Numbered from the stretch's first letter, positions 9,823-23,114 are shown. The stretch is DNA of 64,000 nt from Chitinibacter bivalviorum (GCF_013403565.1 NZ_CP058627.1:1736001-1800000), one strand, 5' to 3'. Made by a program: numbers and translations. Notes: a model not told the origin generated them from the sequence alone.

Positions 9823-9853
9823 AAAAAAGCCACGGCAAGATTACCGTGGCTTT
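9823..9853 (-). terminator. Terminator of the AI-2E family gene
   Basis: AAAAAAGCCACGG, a loop and CCGTGGCTTT form a hairpin. Read on the minus strand it ends in a T-run, 35 bp past the stop of the downstream minus-strand gene. Confidence 0.85.
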
Positions 9854-9887
9854 CCCTATCCAGCTTCAACGTGATCCGAATATTGAC

Positions 9888-10994
9888 TTAGTTTTTGATA
9901 TTGGACACGTCGGTTGAGTTACCCACTACTGCTTCAGGTGGCAATGAACTTGGTTGCAAGACCCAATTGCGTGCTATTTCATAGAAAATCGTCAATAACA
10001 CTGGGCCAATAAACACGCCCAACATACCAAAGGCCAGAGCGCCACCCAACACACCAAACAAGATCAGAATAAATGGCAGGTTGCTACCTTTACCAATCAG
10101 TATGGGTTTAATCACATTATCGGCTGAGCTCACGACAATTAACATCCACGCCGCCAAAAAGATTGACCAACCCACATCACCTTGATGATACAACCAAGCC
10201 GCTGCAGGCAAACCCAACAAAACAGGCCCACCCGGCAACAAAGCCATAATGAAGCTGGCAAAACCCAAGGACATCGCATTGGGGACACCCGCAATGACAT
10301 ATGCAATCCATGAAAGCAGCGCTTGCGCTACCGCGGTGCCCAAAAAACCATAGACTACGCCTTTGGTGGAATTCACTGACACCGCTAAGAGTTCGGTACT
10401 TCGCTCACCCGCAACCCGCTCCATCAGCCCCCGTACCCACTCGCGAATATGTTCACCATCTTGATAAATGAAAAATGCGATGAAAAGACTCATCAGCATC
10501 ATCACCATGCCACCGCCGACTTGCCCCGCCAAAAAGATAACCCACTCGGTAACTGGACCAATAAAGCCACGGATCATCGCCATGGTTTTTGCATCATGTG
10601 CCCCCAAACCGACCCAGAACTCATTGACCTTTTCACCAACCAAAGGCAGGCCCGTTAACCAATCTGGCAGCGCAGGCCATCCAGCATCAAAGCTAGAACG
10701 CACTTGGTTAATAAAGTTGACACCCACATTTGCAAAATCGCTCGCTGCAATAATCACAGGCAGCAAAATAAATAAGCACAAGGTGAGCAACATTAAAATT
10801 GCCGCCAAAGCTCGGCGGCCGTTTAACTTTTCAACCAAATACAAATAGGGTTTCCAAGTACTCAGCACCAATATAGCGGCCCATAAACTGGCGGCCAAAA
10901 AGGGCTTCATGATAGAAAAAACTGTTAAACACAGTAAAAAGATAGCCCCCAGCGCCACCAGAGGCTCGATCAAATCGGAAGTTTTCAGTTTCAT
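9888..10994 (-). CDS. AI-2E transporter family membrane protein
   Basis: I start at the ATG at 10994 (KLKTSDLIEPLVALG), which places the first membrane segment normally; an upstream in-frame start adds 27 unlikely residues. The 368-residue product has about eight hydrophobic segments. It includes the conserved mid-region GGGMVMMLMSLFIAFFIYQDG and the C-terminal ILILFGVLGGALAFGMLGVFIGP typical of the YhhQ/PerM/TqsA superfamily. Family members export autoinducer-2 or act as Na+/H+ antiporters, so the substrate cannot be stated. It is monocistronic, with its own terminator. Confidence 0.88.
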   Translation of the reverse strand: MKLKTSDLIEPLVALGAIFLLCLTVFSIMKPFLAASLWAAILVLSTWKPYLYLVEKLNGRRALAAILMLLTLCLFILLPVIIAASDFANVGVNFINQVRSSFDAGWPALPDWLTGLPLVGEKVNEFWVGLGAHDAKTMAMIRGFIGPVTEWVIFLAGQVGGGMVMMLMSLFIAFFIYQDGEHIREWVRGLMERVAGERSTELLAVSVNSTKGVVYGFLGTAVAQALLSWIAYVIAGVPNAMSLGFASFIMALLPGGPVLLGLPAAAWLYHQGDVGWSIFLAAWMLIVVSSADNVIKPILIGKGSNLPFILILFGVLGGALAFGMLGVFIGPVLLTIFYEIARNWVLQPSSLPPEAVVGNSTDVSNIKN

Positions 10995-11111
10995 TGGGAT
11001 GATTACAGCTAGAGAATTAGGTAGGCAGAGAATAGCGGAAAAAAAGGAATGCAAGGTGACAAACCGAGCTTGCAAAGTAATTAAGCCACATTAGAAATCA
11101 ATCAGCAGAAG

Positions 11112-11411
11112 TCAGCGGCCTTGCCCTGCGCTCATTTTGGCCCGATACACCAAAAGCCCCATCATTTGCGATATATCCAGACGCACTTGCGGAGAATCCA
11201 CCCGGCCAAAGCGATCAGAAAGTGCCTCGTGCACTTCGCAAGATAAATTAAACAACATGGGTTTTTCTGCCTCAGGGGCGCGGCTGAGATACAAATTAAT
11301 TTCATCGACAATCTGATCTGCCAGCTCTTCTGGATAGGTCGCATTGGACGTCAAAATACGATCCAATAATCGAACCCCAATCACACCCAAACTTAATAAT
11401 TGTATGGCCAT
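11112..11411 (-). CDS. Small conserved-looking protein of unknown function
   Basis: This 99-residue protein is predicted to be mostly helical (YPEELADQIVDEINLYLSRAPEAEKPML, VRLDISQMMGLLVYRAKM). It has a hydrophobic N-terminus (AIQLLSLGVIGVRLLDRIL) that could be a membrane anchor or a buried helix. I do not recognise the family. It is on the same strand as the AI-2E gene, 117 bp away, and divergent from glmS. The codon usage and acidic helices look like a real gene. Confidence 0.6.
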   Translation of the reverse strand: MAIQLLSLGVIGVRLLDRILTSNATYPEELADQIVDEINLYLSRAPEAEKPMLFNLSCEVHEALSDRFGRVDSPQVRLDISQMMGLLVYRAKMSAGQGR

Positions 11412-11592
11412 AACCTAGCTCCAAGCCGCAGAAACCTTATAGTTCAATGTAGTGAGCAAAGCCTGATTTGGCACAACCATCCGTCTAACGGTAAAGCCAT
11501 ATTAGCCCCCATATAAGGTGTTTTGTTTAGCGACATGTCCCCTCGTTTGCCCTACAGTGCATGCTGCATTGCATCATTCAAGGACAGGACTT

Positions 11593-13428
11593 ATGTGTGG
11601 AATCGTTGGCGCAGTATCAACCCGCAATGTTGTACCCATGCTCATCGAGGGCTTATCTCGCCTTGAGTATCGGGGCTATGATTCTAGCGGCATTGCCTTG
11701 GTGCTCAATCAAGCTAACAGCCCCGAATTTGAACGTGTTCGCGTGGCTGGGCGAGTCGCCGATCTGAACGCCAAGACCACCAATTCCACAGGACAAATTG
11801 GAATAGCCCATACTCGCTGGGCAACGCATGGTGCGCCCAATGAAGCCAATGCCCATCCGCATTTAGGCGGCAACGAGATCATGGTGGTGCATAACGGCAT
11901 CATCGAGAATTTCGCCGACATCAAAAATGAACTCATTGCATTAGGCTATACATTCACGTCCGAAACAGACACCGAAGTCATTGCGCACCTGATTGCATAT
12001 CAGCAAACACAGACCCCAACTTTTCTCGCCGCAGTTCAGGCCAGCATTCGGCAATTGCATGGTGCTTTTGCCATTGGTGTATTAAGCCTACAAAATCCAA
12101 CTCAAGTAATTTGTGCCCGACAAGGCAGCCCGCTGGTCATTGGCTTGGGGTTTCAAGAGTTCTTTTTTGCCTCGGATATCGCGGCACTGCTCCCATTGAC
12201 GCAAAAAATGATCTACCTCGAAGAAGGTGATATTGCGCTCCTGGATTATCAAAAAATACAGATTTGGGATAACACCGGCCTTGCCGTGATTCGCCAACCA
12301 CGCATGCTCGATGTCTGTGCCGATTCGGCCGAGCTTGGCCCGTATCGGCATTACATGCAGAAAGAAATTTTCGAGCAGCCCACTGCAATTGCCAACACAA
12401 TCAATCAAGCGCTAAGCCAAGGTTTTAACCCCGATCAATTTGGTGAACAAGCCCAGCAAATTTTACAGCAAGCCACCGCAATCCGAATCATCGCCTGCGG
12501 CACCAGCTACCACGCAGGGCTAGTCGCCAGATACTGGATAGAGGCATATACCGGTATGCCAGTCAGTGTGGATATTGCAAGCGAATACCGGTATAGCAAC
12601 GGCCTAGAGCAACGTGGCACTTTGATCATCGCCATCTCGCAATCAGGCGAAACCGCCGATCTTCTGGCCGCGATCCGAAACGCCAAAGAACGCGGCGAAG
12701 TTAAAATTCTTGCCCTTTGCAACGTCGCCCACTCCACCTTAACCCGCGAAGCAGATCTGAGCATTTTGACCCAAGCAGGCATAGAGATTGGCGTAGCCTC
12801 AACCAAAGCCTTCACCACCCAACTTGCCGCACTGTATGTATTTGCCGGCTGCCTTGCCCAAGCACGATCCAGTTTAAGCGACGAAAAGCTTGCTGAATTG
12901 GCCAACTGGCTACCGCGGCTGCCCGCCATGATTAGCGCAGCACTCAGTCAAGAAAGTGAAATTGAAGGCTGGGCGCAAGCACTGAGCCACCACGCACATA
13001 CGCTCTACCTAGGCCGCAACACCTTATTTCCGATCGCGCTGGAAGGCGCACTCAAACTCAAGGAAATTGCCTACATTCATGCCGAAGGCTATGCCGCAGG
13101 CGAATTGAAGCACGGCCCGCTCGCCCTCGTTGATGAAAATATGCCCGTCATCGTCTGCGCTGCCAACGACGCTTTATTTGAAAAACTCATGTCAAATCTA
13201 CGTGAAGTTGAGGCGCGTGGTGGACAGATTTATCTGATCGCAGAACCGGGGTGCGAAGCGGCATTACCCTATGTAAAATCAGCCATCTTCTTACCCCTCA
13301 ACACGGGTCCGCTGGCACCGATTGTATTTACTATTCCGCTCCAACTCTTGGCCTATCACACCGCCCACCGCAAAGGCACCGATGTGGACAAACCCCGCAA
13401 TCTAGCCAAATCGGTCACGGTTGAATAG
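11593..13428 (+). CDS. glmS: Glutamine--fructose-6-phosphate aminotransferase (isomerizing)
   Basis: GlmS makes glucosamine-6-phosphate from fructose-6-phosphate and glutamine, the first step to UDP-GlcNAc. The start is the ATG at 11593, since the catalytic Cys must follow the initiator Met (MCGIVGAV); AGGACAGG precedes it. The 611 residues comprise the Ntn glutaminase domain (1-240) and two SIS isomerase domains, with ACGTSYHAG, SQSGETADLLAAI and LKLKEIAYIHAEGYAAGELKHGP. The C-terminus DKPRNLAKSVTVE is canonical and encodes the TnsD-binding part of attTn7. A Tn7-like end begins 26 bp after the stop. No glmS ribozyme is visible upstream. In a chitin degrader this gene also links to amino-sugar turnover. 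Confidence 0.97.
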   Translation: MCGIVGAVSTRNVVPMLIEGLSRLEYRGYDSSGIALVLNQANSPEFERVRVAGRVADLNAKTTNSTGQIGIAHTRWATHGAPNEANAHPHLGGNEIMVVHNGIIENFADIKNELIALGYTFTSETDTEVIAHLIAYQQTQTPTFLAAVQASIRQLHGAFAIGVLSLQNPTQVICARQGSPLVIGLGFQEFFFASDIAALLPLTQKMIYLEEGDIALLDYQKIQIWDNTGLAVIRQPRMLDVCADSAELGPYRHYMQKEIFEQPTAIANTINQALSQGFNPDQFGEQAQQILQQATAIRIIACGTSYHAGLVARYWIEAYTGMPVSVDIASEYRYSNGLEQRGTLIIAISQSGETADLLAAIRNAKERGEVKILALCNVAHSTLTREADLSILTQAGIEIGVASTKAFTTQLAALYVFAGCLAQARSSLSDEKLAELANWLPRLPAMISAALSQESEIEGWAQALSHHAHTLYLGRNTLFPIALEGALKLKEIAYIHAEGYAAGELKHGPLALVDENMPVIVCAANDALFEKLMSNLREVEARGGQIYLIAEPGCEAALPYVKSAIFLPLNTGPLAPIVFTIPLQLLAYHTAHRKGTDVDKPRNLAKSVTVE

Positions 13429-13449
13429 TTGGTATGGTAATTATTCCGA

Positions 13450-13454
13450 CTATT
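13450..13454. other. Putative 5-bp target duplication of the Tn7-like insertion
   Basis: ACTAT directly precedes the TGTGGG terminus, 22-26 bp after the glmS stop, where Tn7 characteristically duplicates 5 bp. The matching copy at the other transposon end is not in the window, so this is positional inference. Confidence 0.45.
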
Positions 13455-13462
13455 GTGGGAGA

Positions 13463-13540
13463 ACAAAATAGTTCTAAAATACACAAAATAATTCTAAATT
13501 ATGACAACAAAGATCTAAAATACACAAAATAGTTGTAAAT
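13463..13540. repeat. Four TnsB-binding-site-like repeats
   Basis: Three repeats share ACAAAATARTTSTAAA and the third is degenerate (CAACAAAGATCTAAAA). Starts are about 20 bp apart, as expected for the tightly packed TnsB sites of a Tn7 right end. TnsB binding itself is inferred. Confidence 0.75.
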
Positions 13541-13555
13541 TCAGAGAGTCCAGCT

Positions 13556-13781
13556 ATGCTAATGAAAAGCGTACTGGACTTTTTCATGTCGAAATCTCAA
13601 CAAGCACTAACAGAGCTTCAGATAGCTCGCAGGATTAAAGACGGACGAGGCCAAGGATTTTGTCAAAACTATAAGCCTTGGCTATTTGTTCAAGATGTCC
13701 CATCACAGGGTAGATCGCACCGGGTTTTTTCCCAAAAAACAGGTCGTGTGCATCACCTACTATCAGACCTAGAGCTTGCGG
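13556..13781 (+). pseudogene. tnsA: TnsA-like transposon endonuclease, N-terminal fragment
   Basis: About 75 residues remain. They include QIARRIKDGRGQG, YKPWLFVQDVPSQGRSHR and KTGRVHHLLSDLELAVL, which I recognise as the N-terminus of TnsA, the Tn7 endonuclease that cuts the 5' strand. The catalytic Glu/Asp/Lys core of TnsA lies further downstream and is missing. The reading frame runs on into the inverted repeat of the IS21-family element and stops at 13804, adding the foreign tail RRTEY. An in-frame ATG at 13586 is an alternative start. The gene cannot be functional. Confidence 0.85.
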
Positions 13782-13894
13782 TGTTGAGGCGCACTGAATA
13801 TTGACCAGCAAACTGCGGTTTTGCGCAGTGAATTTTGACCAGGGTAACTAATCTCCAAGCTCATTCATCGAGCAAGGATTTTGAGGTGATTACC

Positions 13895-15391
13895 ATGGCC
13901 ACATTTGCTAAAGTTCGCCGCATGTATTTTCGCGACCAACTCTCGATCAGCGAGATTGCACGGCGCACCAGCTTAACGCGCAATACCATCAAGAAATGGC
14001 TACGTACCGACTCAGCTACCGAGCCGCGCTATCGACGCAAGTCTAGCCAAACCAAGCTGTCTCCCTTTATTCCTCAACTCGTTAAAGCATTACAAACCGA
14101 TCTACATCGCCCCAAACGAGACCGGCGTACTGCCAAGGTATTGTTCCAGGAGCTAGTGACTGCGGGCTTTGGCGGCGATTACTCCCGAGTCACTGCGTTT
14201 ATTCGTCACTGGCGCACGCAAACGATGGGGCATCACTTGAAGTCTGCATTTGTGCCACTGCGCTTTGCCTTGGGCGAGGCATTTCAGTTCGATTGGAGCG
14301 AAGAGCATGCATTCATTGGTGGTATTCATCGCAAAGTCTTGCTGGCCCACATGAAGCTGTGCGCGAGTCGCGCTTTTGCATTGATGGCGTATCCTAGCCA
14401 AAGCCATGAAATGCTGTTTGATGCGCATACTCGCGCCTTTCAGATGTTAGGGGGCGTGCCGCTGCGAGGGATTTACGACAACATGAAGACGGCAGTCGAC
14501 AAGGTGCTGCCCGGCAAGGAACGCATCATCAACGCCCGCTTTCATGCGATGACTGCCCATTATCTGTTTGATACTGAGTTTTGCAATGTCGCCTCCGGCT
14601 GGGAGAAAGGTATTGTCGAGAAGAATGTACAAGACCGGCGCCGACACATCTGGCAAGCCGCATTGGCGCTCAAATTCGCGAGCTTTGACGAGCTCAATGC
14701 TTGGCTTGAGCAACAATGTCAGTTGGCTTGGCAGCAATTGCGTCACCCAGAGTATCCTGAGCTCACATTAGCCGAATTACGCCAAGATGAGCAGCTTCAC
14801 ATGATGCCATTTCCAGGTGCATTTGATGGTTACACCGAAGTCTTGGCGCGGGTATCAAGTACGTGTCTGATTACCTTCCAGCGCAATCGCTATTCAGTAC
14901 CGTGTCATTGGGCCAATCAAATGGTGAGTGTGCGGCTATATCCCAGCCGTCTGGTTATCTATGCCGACCAGCAAGTGATCGCAGAGCATGTACGCAGCTT
15001 TGAGCGCAGTCAGACGTTTTATCACTGGCAACACTATCTTCCTTTGCTCGAGCAAAAGCCTGGCGCGTTGCGCAACGGAGCTCCGTTCAATGAAATGCCC
15101 GCAGATTTGCGGCAACTACAACAGCGCTTATTGCGCCATAAAGGCGGAGATCGCATCATGGCCAAGGTCTTGGGTTGTGTACCCAAATACGGCTTAGAAA
15201 CCGTTCAGGTCGCCGTCGCGTTGATGCTTGAAACGGGCAAAGTCAGTGCTGAGCATGTCCTGAATGTGCTGGCCAGACTGCATGAAGCACCTCGGCCAGA
15301 TGCCCTTGAAGTGGCATTGGCGCTGAATGAGCCACCACTGGCAGATAGCCAGCGCTACGATCAATTGCATCAAGGGTTGGGGGTGTCATGA
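13895..15391 (+). CDS. istA: IS21 family transposase IstA
   Basis: From the ATG at 13895 (after GAGGTGATTACC) the product has 498 residues; an upstream in-frame ATG-like start at 13835 is less likely. A helix-turn-helix ([22 protein letters not shown]) opens the protein. The DDE integrase core follows, with FQFDWSE (about Asp133), IYDNMKTAV and the glutamate in [13 protein letters not shown]-terminal beta-barrel region carries [10 protein letters not shown], which is typical of IstA. It cuts and joins the element ends with IstB as its ATPase helper. It looks intact. Confidence 0.95.
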   Translation: MATFAKVRRMYFRDQLSISEIARRTSLTRNTIKKWLRTDSATEPRYRRKSSQTKLSPFIPQLVKALQTDLHRPKRDRRTAKVLFQELVTAGFGGDYSRVTAFIRHWRTQTMGHHLKSAFVPLRFALGEAFQFDWSEEHAFIGGIHRKVLLAHMKLCASRAFALMAYPSQSHEMLFDAHTRAFQMLGGVPLRGIYDNMKTAVDKVLPGKERIINARFHAMTAHYLFDTEFCNVASGWEKGIVEKNVQDRRRHIWQAALALKFASFDELNAWLEQQCQLAWQQLRHPEYPELTLAELRQDEQLHMMPFPGAFDGYTEVLARVSSTCLITFQRNRYSVPCHWANQMVSVRLYPSRLVIYADQQVIAEHVRSFERSQTFYHWQHYLPLLEQKPGALRNGAPFNEMPADLRQLQQRLLRHKGGDRIMAKVLGCVPKYGLETVQVAVALMLETGKVSAEHVLNVLARLHEAPRPDALEVALALNEPPLADSQRYDQLHQGLGVS

Positions 15392-16185
15392 TGAAGTTGG
15401 ATATTCAAGCCGAACTGAAGCGGCTCAAGCTGCATGGTATGGCCGCCACTTACGCTGAGCTGCAGCAAGCCAGCAGCAGTGGCACGATGGACATCCTCGA
15501 TGCCAACCTCACGCAACTGATCGATGCGGAACATGCCGACCGACACGTACGCTCCATCAGCTATCAGATGCATTCGGCTCGTTTCCCGCATCATCGGGAT
15601 CTCGCGGGCTTTGATTTTAGCCAGTCGAAAGTCGATGAACGTTTGATTCGTGTGTTGGCACAGGGTGAATACGTTCAGGCGGCACACAATATCGTCCTGA
15701 TTGGTGGTACAGGAACCGGTAAAACCCACCTCGCCACTGCGCTGGGTGTTCATGGCATCCAGCAACATAGTTTGCGGGTTCGTTTCTATTCCACGTTGGA
15801 ATTGGTCAGCCGATTAGAGCAAGAGAAAAGCAAAGGCAAGTTGGCCTATAGCTTAATGCATATGGATGTGGTCATTCTGGATGAGCTGGGCTATTTGCCA
15901 TTCTCACAAGCGGGTGGCGCATTGCTGTTTCATTTGCTGAGTAAGCTGTACGAGCGCACCAGTGTGATTATCACGACGAATCTGACCTTTGCAGAATGGC
16001 CCACGGTCTTTGGCGACGCCAAACTCACCACGGCTTTACTCGATCGACTGACCCATCATTGCCACATTATTGAAACGGGGAATGAATCGTGGCGATTTAA
16101 GCAAAGCAGTGCGAATGCAAAATTGAAGATTCAAGAGCGAGAAAGACAAAAAGAACAGTTGCCCGAACGTGGGGAGTTGTTCTGA
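15388..16185 (+). CDS. istB: IS21 family helper ATPase IstB
   Basis: This 265-residue AAA+ protein is related to DnaC. It has Walker [10 protein letters not shown] (about residues 112-120), Walker [13 protein letters not shown] and sensor motifs (TTNLTFAEW). It overlaps istA by ATGA, which implies translational coupling. IstB assembles on target DNA and delivers it to IstA. It is full length and apparently intact. Confidence 0.95.
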   Translation: MMKLDIQAELKRLKLHGMAATYAELQQASSSGTMDILDANLTQLIDAEHADRHVRSISYQMHSARFPHHRDLAGFDFSQSKVDERLIRVLAQGEYVQAAHNIVLIGGTGTGKTHLATALGVHGIQQHSLRVRFYSTLELVSRLEQEKSKGKLAYSLMHMDVVILDELGYLPFSQAGGALLFHLLSKLYERTSVIITTNLTFAEWPTVFGDAKLTTALLDRLTHHCHIIETGNESWRFKQSSANAKLKIQERERQKEQLPERGELF

Positions 16186-16307
16186 AGAAGTAGTAAAAAG
16201 CAGCAAAAGCCGATAGGCTAAAGAGGGTCGTACACGAGGGTGTACGGCAAAAATGCCTGGTCAAAATTCAACGCGCACAGCTGGTCAATATTCAGTGCGC
16301 CTCAACA

Positions 16308-17007
16308 GGTATCGTTCTTTATGGGCTTCAACCAACAGTGTTTTTTCTCGGTTACTCAGCTTCTGCGGATCAACGCCCAAGCCTTTTTCCAGAATTTCAT
16401 TGGCAGTTTTCAAAATATCTCGTTCGAGTTGAAACTGTCGCAGGTCGCTTTGTAGTGTTTCGAGCTGGAGCTTTACTTGATCTGGCGAAGAATTGTCGCT
16501 GAGTTTCATGGATGCAGGGGTCTCATGACCGAGTAACTGGTTTTTCCAGTTGTACAGCGTCACTCTGCAGACCCCTAATTTCTCAGCAATCGCCTGAGCA
16601 CTCCCATTTCGAGCGCAAAGTGCCATAACCCCAGCTTGCTTCATTGAATCGGAGTAACTGATTTGTTTAAAGCCGCCAAGAATCCTTTTTCTGGACTCAG
16701 GAAATACTTCGCCAATCCAATCGCTTAATACGCTACGACAGGGATAGCCCAGTGCGTGAATGGTGCTCGCAATGCATTGACCATGCATGCGGTAATGCTC
16801 AACAGCGACCTTTTTCTGCGTTTGCGAGTATCTTGGTTTCCTGCATGCATAGCCCGCTGGCAAGTCGAGCATTTGTTCGTATTCCCGATACCAGCCTTTC
16901 AAGGCATTCTTGGTTGGATAACCCAGCTGGCGTAAAGTTGGCCCGACGCGTTTTCCAAGTTGAATGTATAGCTGAACGGCACGCAATCTATCCTCGTACG
17001 AATACAT
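16308..17007 (-). pseudogene. IS3-family transposase OrfA (HTH protein), truncated by the IS21 element
   Basis: The frame starts at the ATG at 17007 after an AGGAGG site. It encodes about 233 residues: two helix-turn-helix repeats (LGKRVGPTLRQLGYPTKNALKGW, GQCIASTIHALGYPCRSVLSDW), a third HTH (AQAIAEKLGVCRVTLYNWK) and a leucine-zipper end (LQSDLRQFQLERDILKTANEIL). This is the OrfA part of an IS3-family element. It breaks off at VEAHKERYLL, where orfB should begin. The IS21 end adds RRTEY and a stop at 16285. Without the DDE-bearing OrfB it is inactive as a transposase. Confidence 0.85.
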
Positions 17008-17062
17008 GAACTACCTCCTGGTAGTCCAAGATTTTATCCGCAGCTCCGGTGGGTCAGATTTC
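16308..17062 (-). mobile_element. IS3-family element, 5' remnant
   Basis: Only the left end and orfA survive. The terminal part is probably the segment up to the TGACCCACCGG-like sequence near 17050-17062. The exact outer boundary is uncertain because the other end is missing. Confidence 0.6.
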
Positions 17063-17217
17063 AATCGGCGCGAACACAGTCAGCACACTGGGCTTTTTTA
17101 CAAACACATACACCCAAACACATACACCACCACAGTACCTTCATTGGATTCAATAACTACAGTGCATTAAAGAATATACCCCAATTTACTGCATTTCCTG
17201 CACGCAAAGCGCAAAGC
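17063..17217. other. Intergenic stretch between IS3 remnant and rRNA terminator
   Basis: No gene is seen. It contains a short direct repeat (AAACACATACACC twice, 17101-17129) and a lone ATATACCCC half-site of the GGTAT/ATACC family near 17174. I found no Tn7-like left end here. Confidence 0.5.
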
Positions 17218-17250
17218 AAAAAGCCCAGCTCGTTTGAGCTGGGCTTTCTT
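17218..17250 (-). terminator. rRNA operon terminator
   Basis: AAAGCCCAGCTCG, a loop and CGAGCTGGGC form a strong hairpin just beyond the 5S gene. On the minus strand it ends in a T-run. Confidence 0.9.
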
Positions 17251-17257
17251 TAGGGGA

Positions 17258-17372
17258 GTCTGGCAATGACCTACTTTCACACGGGCTATCCGCACTATCA
17301 TCGGCGCTGAGGCGTTTCACTGTCCTGTTCGGGATGGGAAGGAGTGGGACCACCTCGCTATGGTCACCAGAC
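17258..17372 (-). rRNA. rrf: 5S ribosomal RNA
   Basis: About 115 nt. The minus strand begins GTCTGGTGACCATAGCGAGG, contains GGTCCCACTCC and CCGAACAGGACAGTGAAACG, and ends GGTCATTGCCAGAC, which pairs with the 5' end. It is the last gene of the rRNA operon. End positions are within a few bases. Confidence 0.95.
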
Positions 17373-17499
17373 AAAACTGGGTGAATAACTGCTTACCCCA
17401 TTGGGTTTGCAATCACTCGAAATCAATAGAAGAAGTAATTTTTACTCTTAATCATTGGGTCGATTATACCATCAGTCGCTTAACGCGTCTCAGGTTATA

Positions 17500-20387
<2,888 letters not shown>

Positions 20388-20574
20388 ATAACCTCAAACA
20401 CGTTTTACCGTACTCTTGGTCAGAGTTTCGTATTTACGACTTGTTGAATAGTTTCTCACGCTATTCAACGGCTGACTTTTACATCAGCAGATACAATCAA
20501 CCCAATTTATTACTGTAAAAACAAGTCACCCTGTTTTCACATTGTTTAATTAGGAGATATTACTTCTTCTATTT

Positions 20575-20587
20575 TGTTAAAGAACGA
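20575..20587 (-). promoter_or_regulatory. boxA antitermination site in the 16S-23S spacer
   Basis: The minus strand reads TCGTTCTTTAACA, close to the boxA consensus TGCTCTTTAACA. It lies 190 bp upstream of 23S, where the Nus complex loads. The 20388-20738 spacer otherwise shows no gene. Confidence 0.7.
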
Positions 20588-20738
20588 TACAGATGTCTTT
20601 CGACATTCCGATTTAAGAAACCAGAACAAAATCAACAACCCGAATCCCAACTACTGATCCGTCTATTGACTGAATTCTAAATTCTTGACAGTGACTTTTT
20701 TGCTGCACCACTGTTTGCACAGTGCTCGCCGCAAGGTG

Positions 20739-20814
20739 TGGTGGAGGATGACGGGATCGAACCGACGACCCCCTGCTTGCAAAGCAGGTGCTCTCCCAAC
20801 TGAGCTAATCCCCC
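20739..20814 (-). tRNA. alaT: tRNA-Ala (TGC)
   Basis: 76 nt including an encoded CCA. The minus strand starts GGGGGATTAGCTCAGTTGGG, has the anticodon loop CTTTGCAAG and the T-arm GGTTCGATCCC, and closes with an acceptor stem ending TCCACCA. It is the second spacer tRNA. Confidence 0.96.
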
Positions 20815-20853
20815 AATCTGGCATTACTAAGCTGTTTCCACTTACTAGGTAAG

Positions 20854-20930
20854 TGGTGGGTCAAGCTGGAATCGAACCAGCGACCCCCGCCTTATCAAGA
20901 CGGTGCTCTAACCGACTGAGCTACTGACCC
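20854..20930 (-). tRNA. ileT: tRNA-Ile (GAT)
   Basis: 77 nt including CCA. The minus strand starts GGGTCAGTAGCTCAGTCGG, has the anticodon loop CTTGATAAG and the T-arm GGTTCGATTCC, and ends GACCCACCA. It lies between 16S and tRNA-Ala, the usual spacer order. Confidence 0.96.
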
Positions 20931-20987
20931 AGCTTTTGTCTTCACTAGATCAACCCTAACTTCGAGATTACCTTAGATAATCTACGC

Positions 20988-21014
20988 CGCCAGAGCGACT
21001 GACCCAGCTTCCAA
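20988..21014 (-). repeat. Partial copy of the tRNA-Ile 5' end in the spacer
   Basis: The plus strand reads CAGAGCGACTGACCCAGCTT. It echoes the end of the tRNA-Ile gene with its flank, with the internal GAGCTA lost. It cannot fold as a tRNA, so it is probably a recombination scar. Confidence 0.4.
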
Positions 21015-21123
21015 CCAAGTCCGTAACCCTGAGATCAATTGCTTCATCTCGCAGTTACTTTCTCTGTATCTTCAAATTCTACAGCCGATGAGTGTGAGTA
21101 CTTGACCCGCAGGTCTTTCTCTT

Positions 21124-22658
<1,535 letters not shown>

Positions 22659-22816
22659 AATCGCTATGCTATTTTTACTACTTGGCTTGTACTTCAATAC
22701 TCAAAAGAACATCCGAGTTTGAACCGAAGTTCAGACTACAAATATTACTTTTTCAATTGAGTGCAAGCACTTGTTTCGACTTACGAATCAAGCACTCACA
22801 CTCATCGGCTGTATAT

Positions 22817-22829
22817 TGTTAAAGATCGA
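22817..22829 (-). promoter_or_regulatory. boxA antitermination site in the rRNA leader
   Basis: The minus strand reads TCGATCTTTAACA, the leader counterpart of the spacer boxA. It lies about 160 bp before 16S and downstream of the promoter at 22885. Confidence 0.65.
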
Positions 22830-22884
22830 TCTGAGACTGCAGAAACATCACTTCGTTTCGCTGCGTCATCAGCAGAGAGGCCGA

Positions 22885-22913
22885 ACTATACCCACCGCCT
22901 CGAAACCCGTCAA
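22885..22913 (-). promoter_or_regulatory. rRNA operon promoter
   Basis: On the minus strand, TTGACG (-35, 22908-22913) and TATAGT (-10, 22885-22890) are separated by exactly 17 bp. A G/C-rich discriminator (TCGGCC) follows the -10, as expected for stringently controlled rRNA promoters. A T-rich patch upstream could serve as an UP element. The leader to 16S is about 220 nt. The rest of 22914-23110 shows nothing else. Confidence 0.75.
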
Positions 22914-23114
22914 CACCTATCGACGAATAAAACCCAACAAAGGCGCTAAGTGGTTGATCTGATTAGCAACCCAGATTGAAACATTTTTGCCGCAAACGCA
23001 AGAACCGCGTCTGCAGCACCAGCGGATTCGGTTAGAAATCGAGAAATAGAAGCAAAGGAGCGGTAGAAAACGCACGAAAGGCATGAAAACAGCGAAATCA
23101 ACACCCCGAAAAGC

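Larger units (their letters stand above)
13455..13781 (+). mobile_element. Remnant of a Tn7-like transposon at attTn7 (right end plus 5' tnsA)
   Basis: The element starts with TGTGGGAGAACAAAATAG, close to the Tn7 terminus. It continues with four copies of a CAAAATAGTTCTAAA-like motif (13463-13480, 13483-13500, 13505-13520, 13523-13540), spaced about 20 bp apart. That matches the four overlapping TnsB sites of the Tn7 right end. It lies 26 bp beyond the glmS stop in the canonical orientation, with tnsA next to the right end and reading away from glmS. The IS21-family element cuts it off at 13782. No left end, tnsB-E or cargo is seen downstream. Confidence 0.85.
13782..16307 (+). mobile_element. 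Complete IS21-family insertion sequence
   Basis: The 2526-bp element has perfect 28-bp terminal inverted repeats starting TGTTGAGGCGCACTGAATAT (13782-13809 and 16280-16307). Just inside each end is a second related block, GAATTTTGACCAGG on the left and CCTGGTCAAAATTC on the right, as in the multiple terminal repeats of IS21. It carries istA and istB with a 4-bp ATGA overlap. The flanks (left TTGCGG, right GGTATC) show no target duplication. They belong to two different truncated genes, so the element marks a rearrangement. Confidence 0.93.

Noticed and set aside
11412..11592. Possible glmS ribozyme/riboswitch upstream of glmS
   Set aside because: The 180-bp gap shows no glmS ribozyme core, and that element is typical of Firmicutes, not of this group.
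17063..17217. Search for the left end of the Tn7-like element downstream of the IS elements
   Set aside because: No sequence resembling the complement of TGTGGG with TnsB-like repeats, and no second ACTAT at a plausible end.
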